A DNA stretch of 64,000 nt from Sphingomonas chungangi (GCF_013778325.1 NZ_JACEIB010000027.1:620001-684000), one strand, 5' to 3'; counted from the stretch's first letter, positions 16,081 to 25,040 are shown. Notes: generated from the letters alone by a model not told the origin. Program-made: numbers and translations.

Positions 16081-16788
16081 TCAGGCAGCCTCCGCCCGAA
16101 TGGTGCGCTGCTCGATGCGCTTTTCGTTGTTCTCGGCGAGGATGAGCCGCTGGACGAACACTCCGGGTGTATGGATATGGTCCGGATCGATCTCGCCGGA
16201 TCCCACGAACTCCTCCACTTCCACAATCGTGACGCGTCCGCACGTCGCCGCCAACGGATTGAAGTTTCGCGCCGCCTTGCGGAATACCAGATTGCCGTGG
16301 GGATCGGCTCGCCATGCCTTCACGATGGCGAGATCCGCAACGATTCCGCGCTCCAACAGATAAGTCTCGCTGTCGAAAACACGGACCTCCCTGCCCTCGG
16401 CCAGCGAGGTTCCGACGCCGGTTCGGGTATAAAAACCGGCTATCCCTGCACCACCCGCACGCATCCGTTCGGCCAGCGTACCCTGTGGGCTGAATTCAAT
16501 TTCGAGCTCGCCGGCGAGATACTGCCGCTCGAATTCCCGGTTTTCGCCGACATAGGATGATATCATCTTCCGGATCTGCCGCGTCCGGAGCAGCAGCCCC
16601 AGTCCGAAATCGTCCACTCCGGCGTTGTTCGAAACGACGGTCAGATCTCGCGTGCCCGCCGCGCGGATCGCGGCAATCAGTGTCTCGGGAATCCCGCAAA
16701 GACCGAATCCGCCCGCCACGATCGTCATCCCATCAATGAGATGCCCATCGAGCGCCGCAACTGCATTGGAATAGATCTTCTGAACCAT
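16081..16788 (-). CDS. 3-oxoacid CoA-transferase subunit A
   Basis: A 235-residue alpha subunit. It starts MVQKIYSNAVAALDGHLIDGMTIVAGGFGLCGIPETLIAAI, has the Gly-rich CoA-binding loop GGFGLCGIPE, then SNNAGVDDFGLGLLL and EIEFSPQGTLAERMRAGGAGIAGFYTRTGVGT, all family landmarks. A GAAAGG ribosome site precedes the ATG at 16788, so this is preferred to the TTG six bases upstream. Subunit B follows after one base. The pair probably activates or releases a 3-oxo acid formed in the pathway of this cluster. Confidence 0.9.
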   Translation of the reverse strand: MVQKIYSNAVAALDGHLIDGMTIVAGGFGLCGIPETLIAAIRAAGTRDLTVVSNNAGVDDFGLGLLLRTRQIRKMISSYVGENREFERQYLAGELEIEFSPQGTLAERMRAGGAGIAGFYTRTGVGTSLAEGREVRVFDSETYLLERGIVADLAIVKAWRADPHGNLVFRKAARNFNPLAATCGRVTIVEVEEFVGSGEIDPDHIHTPGVFVQRLILAENNEKRIEQRTIRAEAA

Positions 16789-16798
16789 CGGCAACCTT

Positions 16799-17557
16799 TC
16801 AAAGCGAGCCGACGAGGTGACCGCCGTCGACGGTGAGGACGGAGCCGGTCATGTATCGCGACAGATCCGACGCGAGCAGCAGCAACGGGCCGTCGAGATC
16901 CTCAAGCTCACCGAGCCGCCGCTGGGGTATACGCGCGATCATCGCCTGACCGGTCGGGCTTTCGAAGAATTCCCGGTTGAGGTCGGTCGACAGATAGCCG
17001 GGGGCAATAGCGTTCACCCGGATATCGTGGCGCGCCAATTCCAGCGCCATCGATTTCGTCATCTGGATAACGCCGGCTTTGGAGACCGCATAGGGCAGTA
17101 CGCCGCCAGCCTGTCTCAGCCCCAGAATAGACGCGACATTTACGATCGAGCCGGCGCGCTTACCCTCGCGCATGGCCCGCGCGACGGCCTGCGTAACGAA
17201 AAACATCCCCTTGAGATTGGTGTCGAGAACCGAGTCCCAATCGGCTTCTGCCTGATCGAGCGCGCCGCCGGAGCGGACCATGCCGGCGTTGTTGATTAGA
17301 ATGTCGAAGGGCGGGCATGCGGCAATCGCCTCCGCAACAGCAGAAGGGTTGCGGATATCCAAGACGAGCGCGCGAGCGCGACCTCCGCCGATCCTGATCT
17401 GATCTGCCGCGGCTTCGAGCTCGTTAAAGCGTCGAGCCGCCAGCACCACCTCGGCGCCTGCTGTCGCGAGGACCTGCGCCACATGAAGCCCGATGCCGGA
17501 CGAGGCTCCCGTGACGAGCGCGCGACGGCCTTGGAGCGACGGGTGCAGCGCCATCAT
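16799..17557 (-). CDS. SDR oxidoreductase
   Basis: A 252-residue classical SDR: TGASSGIG near residue 17, NNAG near 92, catalytic Ser in NVASILG near 143 and YAVSK near 156, ending SVLTVDGGHLVGSL. It likely oxidises a hydroxyacyl-CoA or hydroxy acid of the catabolic route to the keto form, as does LvaD in the levulinate operon, though this is an analogy. The start overlaps the ligase stop (ATGATGG), and ten bases separate it from CoA-transferase subunit A. Confidence 0.88.
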   Translation of the reverse strand: MMALHPSLQGRRALVTGASSGIGLHVAQVLATAGAEVVLAARRFNELEAAADQIRIGGGRARALVLDIRNPSAVAEAIAACPPFDILINNAGMVRSGGALDQAEADWDSVLDTNLKGMFFVTQAVARAMREGKRAGSIVNVASILGLRQAGGVLPYAVSKAGVIQMTKSMALELARHDIRVNAIAPGYLSTDLNREFFESPTGQAMIARIPQRRLGELEDLDGPLLLLASDLSRYMTGSVLTVDGGHLVGSL

Positions 17558-19119
17558 TGTGCCACGCCATCCCGCACCGACGGAGTGTTTCGCCGGCTAC
17601 TAGCGTCCGGATGCGGTTCCAGCGATGCCTCGACGAGGGCCACGCAGGCCTTGATATCCACCTTCGAATTGCCAAGCCTGGGCAGATGGTCCTGGAAGAG
17701 TATCGTTTTGGGTATCTTGAACCCGCTCAGCGACCGGCGGCAGGCGGTAATGATTTCGTCCGCCGATGCCCCCGCGCGAGACGGCACGACGATGGCACAT
17801 ACCCGCTGGCCGAAGCGCGTATCGTCAATACCGACGACGACCGCGTCGGTCACCTGATCGAGCGCCAGCAGAACCGCCTCCACCTCAGATGGGAAGACAT
17901 TCTCTCCTCCTGTTTTGATCATATAATCTAATCGCCCGATGAAATGCAGCGCTCCGGCGTCGTCGAGAAATCCAATGTCACCTGTCGGCTGCCAAACATT
18001 GTCGATCAGCTTCGGTCGACGAACGAAATCGCCGTCCCAATAGCCAGGCGACACGCCGTCGCCTTGGACGGCGATCAAACCGGTCTCGCCAACCGGGACG
18101 GGGGCGTGGGTGTCGGGATCGAAGATCGCCACCCGCGAACTGTTGAAATTCTCGTAGCCGTTGTGATCGAAGCGCCGCTCCATCGGAGGAAGTCTGTTGT
18201 AAGTGAGGCCACCCTCCGTGCGGCTGTAGCCCTGGAGAAGGACGCCACCCATGCGCTGCTCGAACTGCTCGAGCACCGCCGGATCGACCTTATGTCCGCC
18301 GCCCCATGTCATCCGCATGCGATGGGTGAGCTGTGCGAAGCGGACCTCGTCGGCCGTTGCGACGTCCACAATCAGGGTCGCGATCATGTGCATGAATGTC
18401 ACCCGCTCGCTTTCCACGACGCGCAGAAAATCATCCAGATCCCATTTCTCCACCATGATACACGGACAGCCGACGAAGATGGCATTGGAGAGCACGCTCA
18501 TGCCGCTCGTGTGAAACAGCGGCGACACGGCCAACGCGATATCGGTCTGCGAAAGCCGGAAGCTGTCCGCCATGGCTCCTGCAATGGCGATCCGCATACC
18601 GTGCGTATGGATCGCCGCCTTCGGCGTCGCTGTCGTTCCCGACGTGTAGAGCAGATTGGCCGGTTCGCCTGCCTGGACCCCGATCGACGGATAATGCCCC
18701 GTCATCCGCTCGAGCGCAGTCCAGAAGCCGCCGGTACGCTGTTCCTCGTCGACTGTGAGAACCGACCTCGCCCTCGTAAAGATGAATTCAGGCAGCGCCG
18801 CAGCTGTCGTGACGATGCAGGCCGGATCGCTATGTCCTACGACGCGCGTCAGATCGTCGCCGCGCAACCGCGAGTTGAACGGCACCGGAAGATAGCCGGC
18901 CTTCATGCATCCCAGAAGCACGATGGCGACCTCGACCCGGTTGGGCAGAAAGATGCCGACCCGATCTCCGCGAACCAGGCCCAACTCCGCCATGGCTTCG
19001 GCAAACCGGCTTGCGAGATCGTCGAATTCTGCAAAGCTCAGGCGGCAACGGTTGTCCGCCAGCGCCAGGCGATGTGGATTGCTGCGCGCGTGCAGCTCCA
19101 GAAAACCGGCGAAGTTCAT
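17554..19119 (-). CDS. Acyl-CoA ligase (AMP-binding)
   Basis: A 521-residue ANL-superfamily enzyme. The ATP-binding loop LLYTSGTTATPKAAIHTH is near residue 157, GYSRTEGG near 285, PTGDIGFLDDAGALHFIGRLDYMIKTGGENVFPSEVE near 390-425, and the C-terminal catalytic Lys lies in LPRLGNSKVD. The usual YGxTE is here YSRTEGG, a small deviation. It activates a carboxylic acid to its CoA thioester, the entry step of the cluster. The frame is open far upstream; the ATG at 19119 overlaps the MFS stop (ATGA) and gives the normal family N-terminus. Confidence 0.88.
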   Translation of the reverse strand: MNFAGFLELHARSNPHRLALADNRCRLSFAEFDDLASRFAEAMAELGLVRGDRVGIFLPNRVEVAIVLLGCMKAGYLPVPFNSRLRGDDLTRVVGHSDPACIVTTAAALPEFIFTRARSVLTVDEEQRTGGFWTALERMTGHYPSIGVQAGEPANLLYTSGTTATPKAAIHTHGMRIAIAGAMADSFRLSQTDIALAVSPLFHTSGMSVLSNAIFVGCPCIMVEKWDLDDFLRVVESERVTFMHMIATLIVDVATADEVRFAQLTHRMRMTWGGGHKVDPAVLEQFEQRMGGVLLQGYSRTEGGLTYNRLPPMERRFDHNGYENFNSSRVAIFDPDTHAPVPVGETGLIAVQGDGVSPGYWDGDFVRRPKLIDNVWQPTGDIGFLDDAGALHFIGRLDYMIKTGGENVFPSEVEAVLLALDQVTDAVVVGIDDTRFGQRVCAIVVPSRAGASADEIITACRRSLSGFKIPKTILFQDHLPRLGNSKVDIKACVALVEASLEPHPDASSRRNTPSVRDGVAQ

Positions 19120-20333
19120 GCCTGCTTCGCTTCGACAGAGGTTCGATACCGTCCGAGCGTGAGCAGTAACAACGCAATCGCCGAGAGCAGGCTCGCGGCA
19201 CCAATCAGCGCGATCTGGTAGGAGCCGGTCAGATCCGCACAGCGCGAGTAGAGGACCGTCCCCAATGCCCCGCCAAGCGACATGATCGCGTAAATCGCGC
19301 CATAGATGGCGCCATGGTGCGCGACGCCGAAATAGCGAGCGACGCAATATGGGAGCAGCACATATTCCATTCCGCCGGACAGTCCCACGAGCCCGAGTGC
19401 GATCCGCCCGGACGCTACGCTTCCGATTCCGAACGCGAAGATGACCATGCCGATCGCGCTGATGGCGAAGAAACAGAACCCGACTCCGGGGGCCCAGAAG
19501 CGGTCCTGCACGGCGCCGCCGAACAGTCGGCCGGCAATGACCGACAATCCGAGAACGGGGGTGATCGTCGCTACTGCCGTTTCGGCAAAGCGATAGCTGC
19601 TCAACAGGTTCTCGATCTGCGGCAGCAGCCCGGCCAGGCACATGTTGGCCACAAATCCGACGAATGCCAGAGTGGCGAAGCGCCGCGTCCGCGACGCTTC
19701 TTGAAGCGTCACGCCGTCCGGCCCATGGGGTGAACCGGCTGCAGCCGCTCCAGCGTCAGCGGAATCGTCCCGGAACGTCAGGAGACCAAGCGGCACAATG
19801 ACGAGCGACAGCGCACCGAGCATCATCATGCCGGGTCGCCAACCATGGTGGAGGACGAAGGTAGTGAGGATCGGTTTCACCACCGTGCCGAATACGCCGG
19901 CACCCGTTACCGCAATACCAATCGCCAATCCCGTGTGAACAGTGAAGAAGCGCGAAACATAGCGCGCCCAGACCATCGGAGAAGTCCCGGCGCCACCGAT
20001 CGCCATGACGACCCACAGGCCGTAATAGAGCGGCCGCGACGGGGGGATCACAGCAAGGCCGAAGAGCGACACGCCGAAGACGACGGCGGACACCAGCACG
20101 ACGGCGCGGGTTCCGATGCGATCGGCCAGCAGTCCGATCAAGGGTGGCAACGGCACGAGAGAGAACATCACGATGGTGATGCCGAAGATGACGTCGCTCA
20201 TCGACCAGCCCCACTCTTTCGCGATGTGAGGCGCTATGATGCCGAAGCTATAGAAGGGTATGGATTGGATGCTGAACGCCACACCCAGAAAACTGAGCAA
20301 CGCAACCGTCCAATTCTTCTCGAATTCTTCCAT
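19116..20333 (-). CDS. MFS transporter (monocarboxylate/oxalate-type)
   Basis: A 405-residue protein with 12 predicted hydrophobic helices. GLLADRIGTRAVVLVSAVVFG between helices 2 and 3 is the MFS signature A; the halves are joined by a charged loop near residue 200. The N-terminus MEEFEKNWTVALLSFLGVAFS and the WGWSMSDV loop resemble the monocarboxylate/oxalate-formate branch. It probably imports the organic acid that the following ligase activates, with which its stop overlaps. The true ATG is at 20333; upstream in-frame codons lack character. The gene starts 88 bases after the TonB receptor gene. Confidence 0.85.
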   Translation of the reverse strand: MEEFEKNWTVALLSFLGVAFSIQSIPFYSFGIIAPHIAKEWGWSMSDVIFGITIVMFSLVPLPPLIGLLADRIGTRAVVLVSAVVFGVSLFGLAVIPPSRPLYYGLWVVMAIGGAGTSPMVWARYVSRFFTVHTGLAIGIAVTGAGVFGTVVKPILTTFVLHHGWRPGMMMLGALSLVIVPLGLLTFRDDSADAGAAAAGSPHGPDGVTLQEASRTRRFATLAFVGFVANMCLAGLLPQIENLLSSYRFAETAVATITPVLGLSVIAGRLFGGAVQDRFWAPGVGFCFFAISAIGMVIFAFGIGSVASGRIALGLVGLSGGMEYVLLPYCVARYFGVAHHGAIYGAIYAIMSLGGALGTVLYSRCADLTGSYQIALIGAASLLSAIALLLLTLGRYRTSVEAKQA

Positions 20334-20421
20334 CTCAGCGCTCTGGTTTATCCTTGGGGAGTAGGGCGATGGCGAAGATCGGGTCGTCCGGCCACCACCC
20401 GCCCGTACTTTGGATTTCGGA

Positions 20422-22617
20422 TCAATATTTGAAGCCGAGTGCGACGCCGAACGTCCGCGGCCGGGCAAATTGCACGCCGTCGCGCGCCTGGCTTGCCGTG
20501 ATGTAAGTGGCGTAGGTCTTGTCAGTCAGATTCCGTCCGAAAACCGACAAGGTTAGCCTGTCGGTCGGTGCCCACGCGATCCGGGCGTCCATCGTGAAAT
20601 ACGGCGCCTGGCTCAGGCGCTCGTCGAAGGTGTAGTAGACCCGGCTGGACCAATAGGGCGTGGCCGAAATGGTGACCGATCCCTTGGGCAGATCGATCTT
20701 GTAGCTCGCCGTGCCACTGACGGTGAATTTCGGCGCGCGGATCATGGCGTTGCCGCTCGCGTCAATACCGCCGGAGGTGGACACGTTGCCGACATTGCCG
20801 GGAGGCGCCGGCAGGAATTGCGGCGCACCGGGGAAAGAGGAATATTCGCTGTGCGTGTAGGCAAAGGCGGCATGGACATCCAGCGCATCCGTCACGTGGT
20901 AGGCCGCATCCGCTTCCGCACCGTAAATTTTGGCGCGGGCCGCATTGAACAGGCGCTGTGTCCCGACCGAGAAATCGTAGGCACTGACCTGTATGTCATT
21001 ATAGTTATAATAGAACGCCGCAAGGTTGATCGACAGCAATCTCGTCGACGACTTGAAGCCGATCTCGTAGGCGTCGACTTTCTCGGGATTGATCGGCTTG
21101 GTATCGAGGCTGGTAGGATTGTAGGCGCCGCTCTTGAACCCCTTGCTATAGGTCGCGTAAATATTCGCATGCGGTGACAGTGTGAAGCGGAGGCCCGCTC
21201 GCGGAGTCCAGCTGTTCCACCGCGTCTTGTCCGCCACGCTTGCGCCCGTCGATGGGCGATCCGCGGCAAACTGCTTCTGCTCCGAACTGAAGCGAATGCC
21301 GCCGATCAACGCCAGTCGACCTATGTTGTAGGTGCCGTCGGCGAAGCCCGCGACCGCGTCCGTGTGGACGTCGGAGTCGATGTAACTCGATCCGTTCAGA
21401 TAGAAATCGGAAATGTATGCCTTCTCGTGAAAATAATAGGCGCCGGCCACCCACGTGAATTTCCCGTGGGACGGTGAGGTCAGCGTCACCTCCTGGCTGA
21501 AATCGCGATAATGCGGCGTATAGGATTCATATTGAACCGGAGCATAGCTACTGTCCAGATCGGCAACAAAATGATCCCGCTCGGTCCGATAATCGGTGAT
21601 TGATGCCAAGGTCGCGAACCCAAGATCGTAAGATCCATTGAGCTGGATATTATTTGCCTTGATCTGGATAACCGGCAGCGTGTCCTGCGAGAGTTCGTTG
21701 CGATCGGCAGCGATCGGTGTCGAACCGGGCCTAGGCCGGCCGATACTGTCGCCGTTCAGCGCCTCGAAGGCGAAACCGGTCGGATCCGACGTGTAGGAAT
21801 GCGACAAGCCCAGAGTGAATTTCAGCTTGTCCGTCGGCTCGAACAGAATTTTTGAGCGGACATCGTAGCTGCGCTGCTCGTTAACGTCCTGCCCGGTGCG
21901 GAGATCCCGCATCCATCCGTCCGAATGACGGTAATAGACGGCCAGGTCGACAGCAACCTTGTCGCCGATACCGGTCGAGCCATAAGCGTTCGCCGTTACC
22001 TCGTTATAGCGCGCATAGGAGAGGTTGAACTCCGCCGTCGGTGTAAACGACGGCGCCTTGGTGGTGACGAGGATCGCACCGCCAGTCGCGTTGCGGCCAA
22101 AAAGCGTGCCTTGGGGCCCTTTGAGAATCTGGACCTGATCCACATTGACCAGATCGAAGATGTTGCCGGCTTGGCTCGATTGATAGACACCATCGAGATA
22201 GATCGCGACGTTGGGATCCACGCCCACTCCGCTCACGTTCGTTCCTATGCCGCGGATCGTTGGCTGAATCGCGAGCCCATTGCGCGCGATTACGACGCCC
22301 GGCACAAGCTTGGTAGCGGCCTCGATAGAAGCCCCGCCTTGAGATAGCTGCGCACCGGGAACGACCGATATCGATACAGGCACGTCGACAAGGCGCTCCG
22401 AGCGCCGCTGGGCGGTCACCACGATGTCTCCCCCGCCGGATGACGCAGGCGCCGTCGATGGAGCAGCAGCCGATGGCGCCTCCGAGGCAGCCGACGTCGG
22501 GCTTGCGGCAGGAGACGTATTGTCAGCGGGGACGGTCTGCGACCGAACACCGGGAGCGAGCAACGCCACAACGAGCAGCGACGAACCAACGAGCCCAATC
22601 CGACGAAACATCCCCAT
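20422..22617 (-). CDS. TonB-dependent outer-membrane receptor
   Basis: A 731-residue receptor. Residues 1-26 form a signal peptide, followed by a low-complexity Ala/Pro/Ser linker and the TonB-box region GDIVVTAQRRSERLVDVPVSISVV. The plug domain carries TIRGIGTNVSGVGVDPNVAIYLDGVYQ and ILKGPQGTLFGRNATGGAILVTTK; the barrel ends with GVALGFKY, a terminal aromatic-type residue. Sphingomonads use such receptors for diverse carbon sources, and the position at the head of a catabolic operon suggests uptake of its substrate. A strong GGAGGTGAGGAG precedes ATGGGGATG; either ATG (22617 or 22611) could serve. Confidence 0.92.
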   Translation of the reverse strand: MGMFRRIGLVGSSLLVVALLAPGVRSQTVPADNTSPAASPTSAASEAPSAAAPSTAPASSGGGDIVVTAQRRSERLVDVPVSISVVPGAQLSQGGASIEAATKLVPGVVIARNGLAIQPTIRGIGTNVSGVGVDPNVAIYLDGVYQSSQAGNIFDLVNVDQVQILKGPQGTLFGRNATGGAILVTTKAPSFTPTAEFNLSYARYNEVTANAYGSTGIGDKVAVDLAVYYRHSDGWMRDLRTGQDVNEQRSYDVRSKILFEPTDKLKFTLGLSHSYTSDPTGFAFEALNGDSIGRPRPGSTPIAADRNELSQDTLPVIQIKANNIQLNGSYDLGFATLASITDYRTERDHFVADLDSSYAPVQYESYTPHYRDFSQEVTLTSPSHGKFTWVAGAYYFHEKAYISDFYLNGSSYIDSDVHTDAVAGFADGTYNIGRLALIGGIRFSSEQKQFAADRPSTGASVADKTRWNSWTPRAGLRFTLSPHANIYATYSKGFKSGAYNPTSLDTKPINPEKVDAYEIGFKSSTRLLSINLAAFYYNYNDIQVSAYDFSVGTQRLFNAARAKIYGAEADAAYHVTDALDVHAAFAYTHSEYSSFPGAPQFLPAPPGNVGNVSTSGGIDASGNAMIRAPKFTVSGTASYKIDLPKGSVTISATPYWSSRVYYTFDERLSQAPYFTMDARIAWAPTDRLTLSVFGRNLTDKTYATYITASQARDGVQFARPRTFGVALGFKY

Positions 22618-22731
22618 CTCCTCACCTCCAAGCATCGGCGTGCGAATTATCGACGAGCCCGCTCTTATCGCCGGGCTTTCGAACGACGGGGTGGCAGACG
22701 GCTCAGCCCATGTCAACCATTGTGATACTAG

Positions 22732-22748
22732 GTTTCTTATAGAGAAAC
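22732..22748. promoter_or_regulatory. Palindrome 1 of the TonB receptor/MaoC divergent region
   Basis: GTTTCTTATAGAGAAAC: 5-bp arms GTTTC/GAAAC with a 7-base centre. It agrees at 14 of 17 positions with the complement of palindrome 2. It lies 115 bases upstream of the TonB receptor start. Probable operator for the IclR regulator encoded at 24013. Confidence 0.65.
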
Positions 22749-22826
22749 ATTTTCCGGTCATGTGTCGACGATGGCCCGCCAATGCGCATTGACATGCGTA
22801 CGAATGGGTGCTGAAAACGGAACATA

Positions 22827-22843
22827 GTTTCGTAATAAGAAAC
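22827..22843. promoter_or_regulatory. Palindrome 2 of the TonB receptor/MaoC divergent region
   Basis: GTTTCGTAATAAGAAAC: again GTTTC-N7-GAAAC, centred 95 bp (about nine helical turns) from palindrome 1 and 16 bases upstream of the MaoC-like ATG. A TTGACA at 22789-22794 lies ahead of it, so a protein bound here would sit near the transcription start. Probable IclR operator. Confidence 0.65.
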
Positions 22844-22859
22844 TGAACGGAGGAATAGG

Positions 22860-24005
22860 ATGGCAGATTCCCTTCTAGCGCCGTCGCTCGACGATTCATC
22901 GTACGCTCAGGCCAAGGCGTTGCTTGGTACCGACATCCGTATCGAGCAATGGAATAACGAAGCCTCGCGAGACACTATTCGCCATTACGCGTGGGGAATT
23001 GGTGACGATAACCCGCTATATAGCGATCCAAATTATGCTAATAATTCGCGTTGGGGAACAATTATTGCGCCACCAACATTTCTCTACGGAATATTCGATG
23101 CGGTTGTAGCGCCGGGACTTCCCGATATCCAATGGTTTTACGCGGGCGCGGACTGGACCTTTGATCGGCCTCTGCGCCGCAACGAAGCGATAGTAGCAAA
23201 AGCTGAATATAGCGGCGCTAAGGAGGTGAGCGGCGATCAGGTTTCCCGGATGGTACTCCAGACCGGCGATGTAAGCTACTGGACCGAAGACGGCGAACGT
23301 GTCGGCCAGGTCTTCTCCCATTGCTTCCGCGTCCCTCGACAGTCGGCCGAAGGAGGCCTGCGCTATGAAGCACGTCCTGCGGCTACATATACGTCGCAGG
23401 AAATGGCCGAGATCGAGGCGGCCGTCATGAACGAGTATCGCCGCGGGAAGGAGGCTTTGTTCTGGGAGGATGTCGCGGTCGGCGAAAAGCTGCCCGGCAC
23501 GGCCCGGGGGCCCCTGATCCAGATCGACATGACGGCCTATTATGCAGGTGCAGTGGGAACGTCCGGATACAAGTCGACCAAGTTGCGATGGAAATATGGC
23601 CATTGGGCGCGCAATTCACCCGAGTTGCTTCCCAACAATTACGACCCCAGCTACTATGGCGCAGCCGTGCTGCCGTCTATCGGCCATCAGGATGCCAAGA
23701 TCGCGGTCAGTGAACTGGGCATGCCCGGGCCATATGATAACGGGCCTCAGCGGATTGGCTTCTTGAGCTCATGCGTTACGAATTGGATGGGAGACGACGC
23801 TGAAATGCGTTCACTGAGCGTGAGGCTGAAAAAGCCCGTCATCTTCGGCGATGTGACCTATACGCGCGGGGAAGTCGTCGGCAAGCGGATCGACGGCGGC
23901 AGGGGCCTTGTCGAGATCATGCTCTCGGCTGTAATCCAGACGGGAGAGGTCACAGCAACGGGCCGTGCGGTTGTTGAACTGCCTCTCAAGGGAGCCGCCG
24001 GGTAA
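22860..24005 (+). CDS. MaoC-like double hotdog (FAS1-like dehydratase domain) protein
   Basis: A 381-residue soluble protein with two hotdog-like halves. The N-terminal half (about 30-160) has HYAWGIGDDNPLYSDPNYANNSRWGTIIAPPTFLYG, the pattern of N-terminal MaoC/FAS1-like dehydratases with the D-N-P-L-Y motif; the second half (about 195-375) starts WEDVAVGEKLPGTARGPL. Such proteins hydrate or dehydrate acyl-CoA thioesters. The first 250 bases use many A/T-ending codons and are clearly poorer in GC than the neighbours. A GGAGGAA ribosome site precedes the ATG. Divergent from the TonB receptor operon and followed by the IclR gene, it is probably part of the same pathway. Confidence 0.75.
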   Translation: MADSLLAPSLDDSSYAQAKALLGTDIRIEQWNNEASRDTIRHYAWGIGDDNPLYSDPNYANNSRWGTIIAPPTFLYGIFDAVVAPGLPDIQWFYAGADWTFDRPLRRNEAIVAKAEYSGAKEVSGDQVSRMVLQTGDVSYWTEDGERVGQVFSHCFRVPRQSAEGGLRYEARPAATYTSQEMAEIEAAVMNEYRRGKEALFWEDVAVGEKLPGTARGPLIQIDMTAYYAGAVGTSGYKSTKLRWKYGHWARNSPELLPNNYDPSYYGAAVLPSIGHQDAKIAVSELGMPGPYDNGPQRIGFLSSCVTNWMGDDAEMRSLSVRLKKPVIFGDVTYTRGEVVGKRIDGGRGLVEIMLSAVIQTGEVTATGRAVVELPLKGAAG

Positions 24006-24012
24006 CAAGCGA

Positions 24013-24801
24013 ATGAAATCTCTGGAAACGGCGTTGAGGGTGCTATCAGCCTTTGCCAGCGATCAGGACAGCTGGGGCGTTGGTGAGCTCGCAGCGCGCT
24101 GCGAACTCACCAAGGGACAGGTTTCGAAGATACTCGCGACCTTTAGGGACAGTGGATTTGTCTCGCAGGATCCAGCGACACGGCGATATTCCGTTGGCTT
24201 CCTGGCGTTTTCGCTCGGCTCGCGGTTCCTGGCTGGCAGTGAGCTTGTCCGGGCCAGCCTCCCTATCATGCGGGGACTGGTGGATAGCAGCGGCCAGAGC
24301 GTTCGCCTCTCGATCGTCGCGCAAGGGAAAGTTGTCTACTTCATGGGAATTGAAGGCCCCATGTTAATGCAAACCGGCTGGCGAGCAGGCATGTTCATGC
24401 CTTGGCATGCAACCTCTGCCGGCAGGGTATTGCTCGCCTATCAAACCAGAGAGCAGCAGAATGCTATCCTTGAACGGGAGGGTCTTGCCAAGATCACCCC
24501 TTTCACGGTGGTCGATCTCCCCATGTTGCGAGACATTCTCGGGCAGGTCGCTCGCCAAGGCTATAGCGTCGTCCGCAACGAATCGACTTTAGGGCTCGGC
24601 GCGATCGGTGCTCCTGTGGTCGGAAAGTCGCAGAATATCATCGGTGTCTTGAGCCTGGCGTTTCCTGACGACAAAGTTTTGCCATCCGAGGAACCACGTC
24701 TCGTGCGCTTGCTCCTCGACGCCGCGGGAGAGCTCTCGCTTCGCAGTGGTGCTCCCGTGTATATGCCTGCCGCGGGAAAAGTTTCTTCCGACTCCGCCTG
24801 A
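24013..24801 (+). CDS. IclR-family transcriptional regulator
   Basis: A 262-residue regulator. The winged HTH lies at about residues 1-65 (ETALRVLSAFASDQDSWGVGELAARCELTKGQVSKILATFRDSGFVSQDPATRRYSVG), followed by the IclR effector domain (about 80-250) with MPWHATSAGRVLLAYQ and the closing LSLAFPDD...LLLDAAGELS. It probably controls the adjacent catabolic operon in response to a pathway acid or CoA ester. The ATG at 24013 is seven bases after the MaoC-like stop. The two GTTTC-N7-GAAAC palindromes upstream of the MaoC gene are the best operator candidates. Confidence 0.9.
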   Translation: MKSLETALRVLSAFASDQDSWGVGELAARCELTKGQVSKILATFRDSGFVSQDPATRRYSVGFLAFSLGSRFLAGSELVRASLPIMRGLVDSSGQSVRLSIVAQGKVVYFMGIEGPMLMQTGWRAGMFMPWHATSAGRVLLAYQTREQQNAILEREGLAKITPFTVVDLPMLRDILGQVARQGYSVVRNESTLGLGAIGAPVVGKSQNIIGVLSLAFPDDKVLPSEEPRLVRLLLDAAGELSLRSGAPVYMPAAGKVSSDSA

Positions 24802-24834
24802 GGGCGTATACACGACCGAGCAGCCCCTAGTTTT

Positions 24835-25040
24835 CTAGACGCCTTCGGCTTTCAGAATCTGCTGCCGTTCGAACTCGACGGGTGACAGCATCCTGTTCCT
24901 GGCCTGCTTGCGCACCGGGTTGTAGAACATCTCGATGTAATCGAACACGTCCTGCCGAGCTTCCTCGCGCGTTTTATAGGTGCGGCGCCGGATGCGCTCA
25001 CGCTTGAGCGACGAGAAGAAGCTCTCTGCAGACCCGGCTG
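24835..25040 (-). pseudogene. IS3-family transposase remnant (3' end of orfB)
   Basis: Minus-strand reading gives ...SAESFFSSLKRERIRRRTYKTREEARQDVFDYIEMFYNPVRKQARNRMLSPVEFERQQIL and a stop, the C-terminal 65 residues of an IS3-type integrase-like transposase including the last part of the DDE domain (E of ESFFSSLK). The rest is absent and no terminal inverted repeats were identified. The broken edge meets the serine recombinase fragment on the other strand, so the two are joined by rearrangement. Confidence 0.75.
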
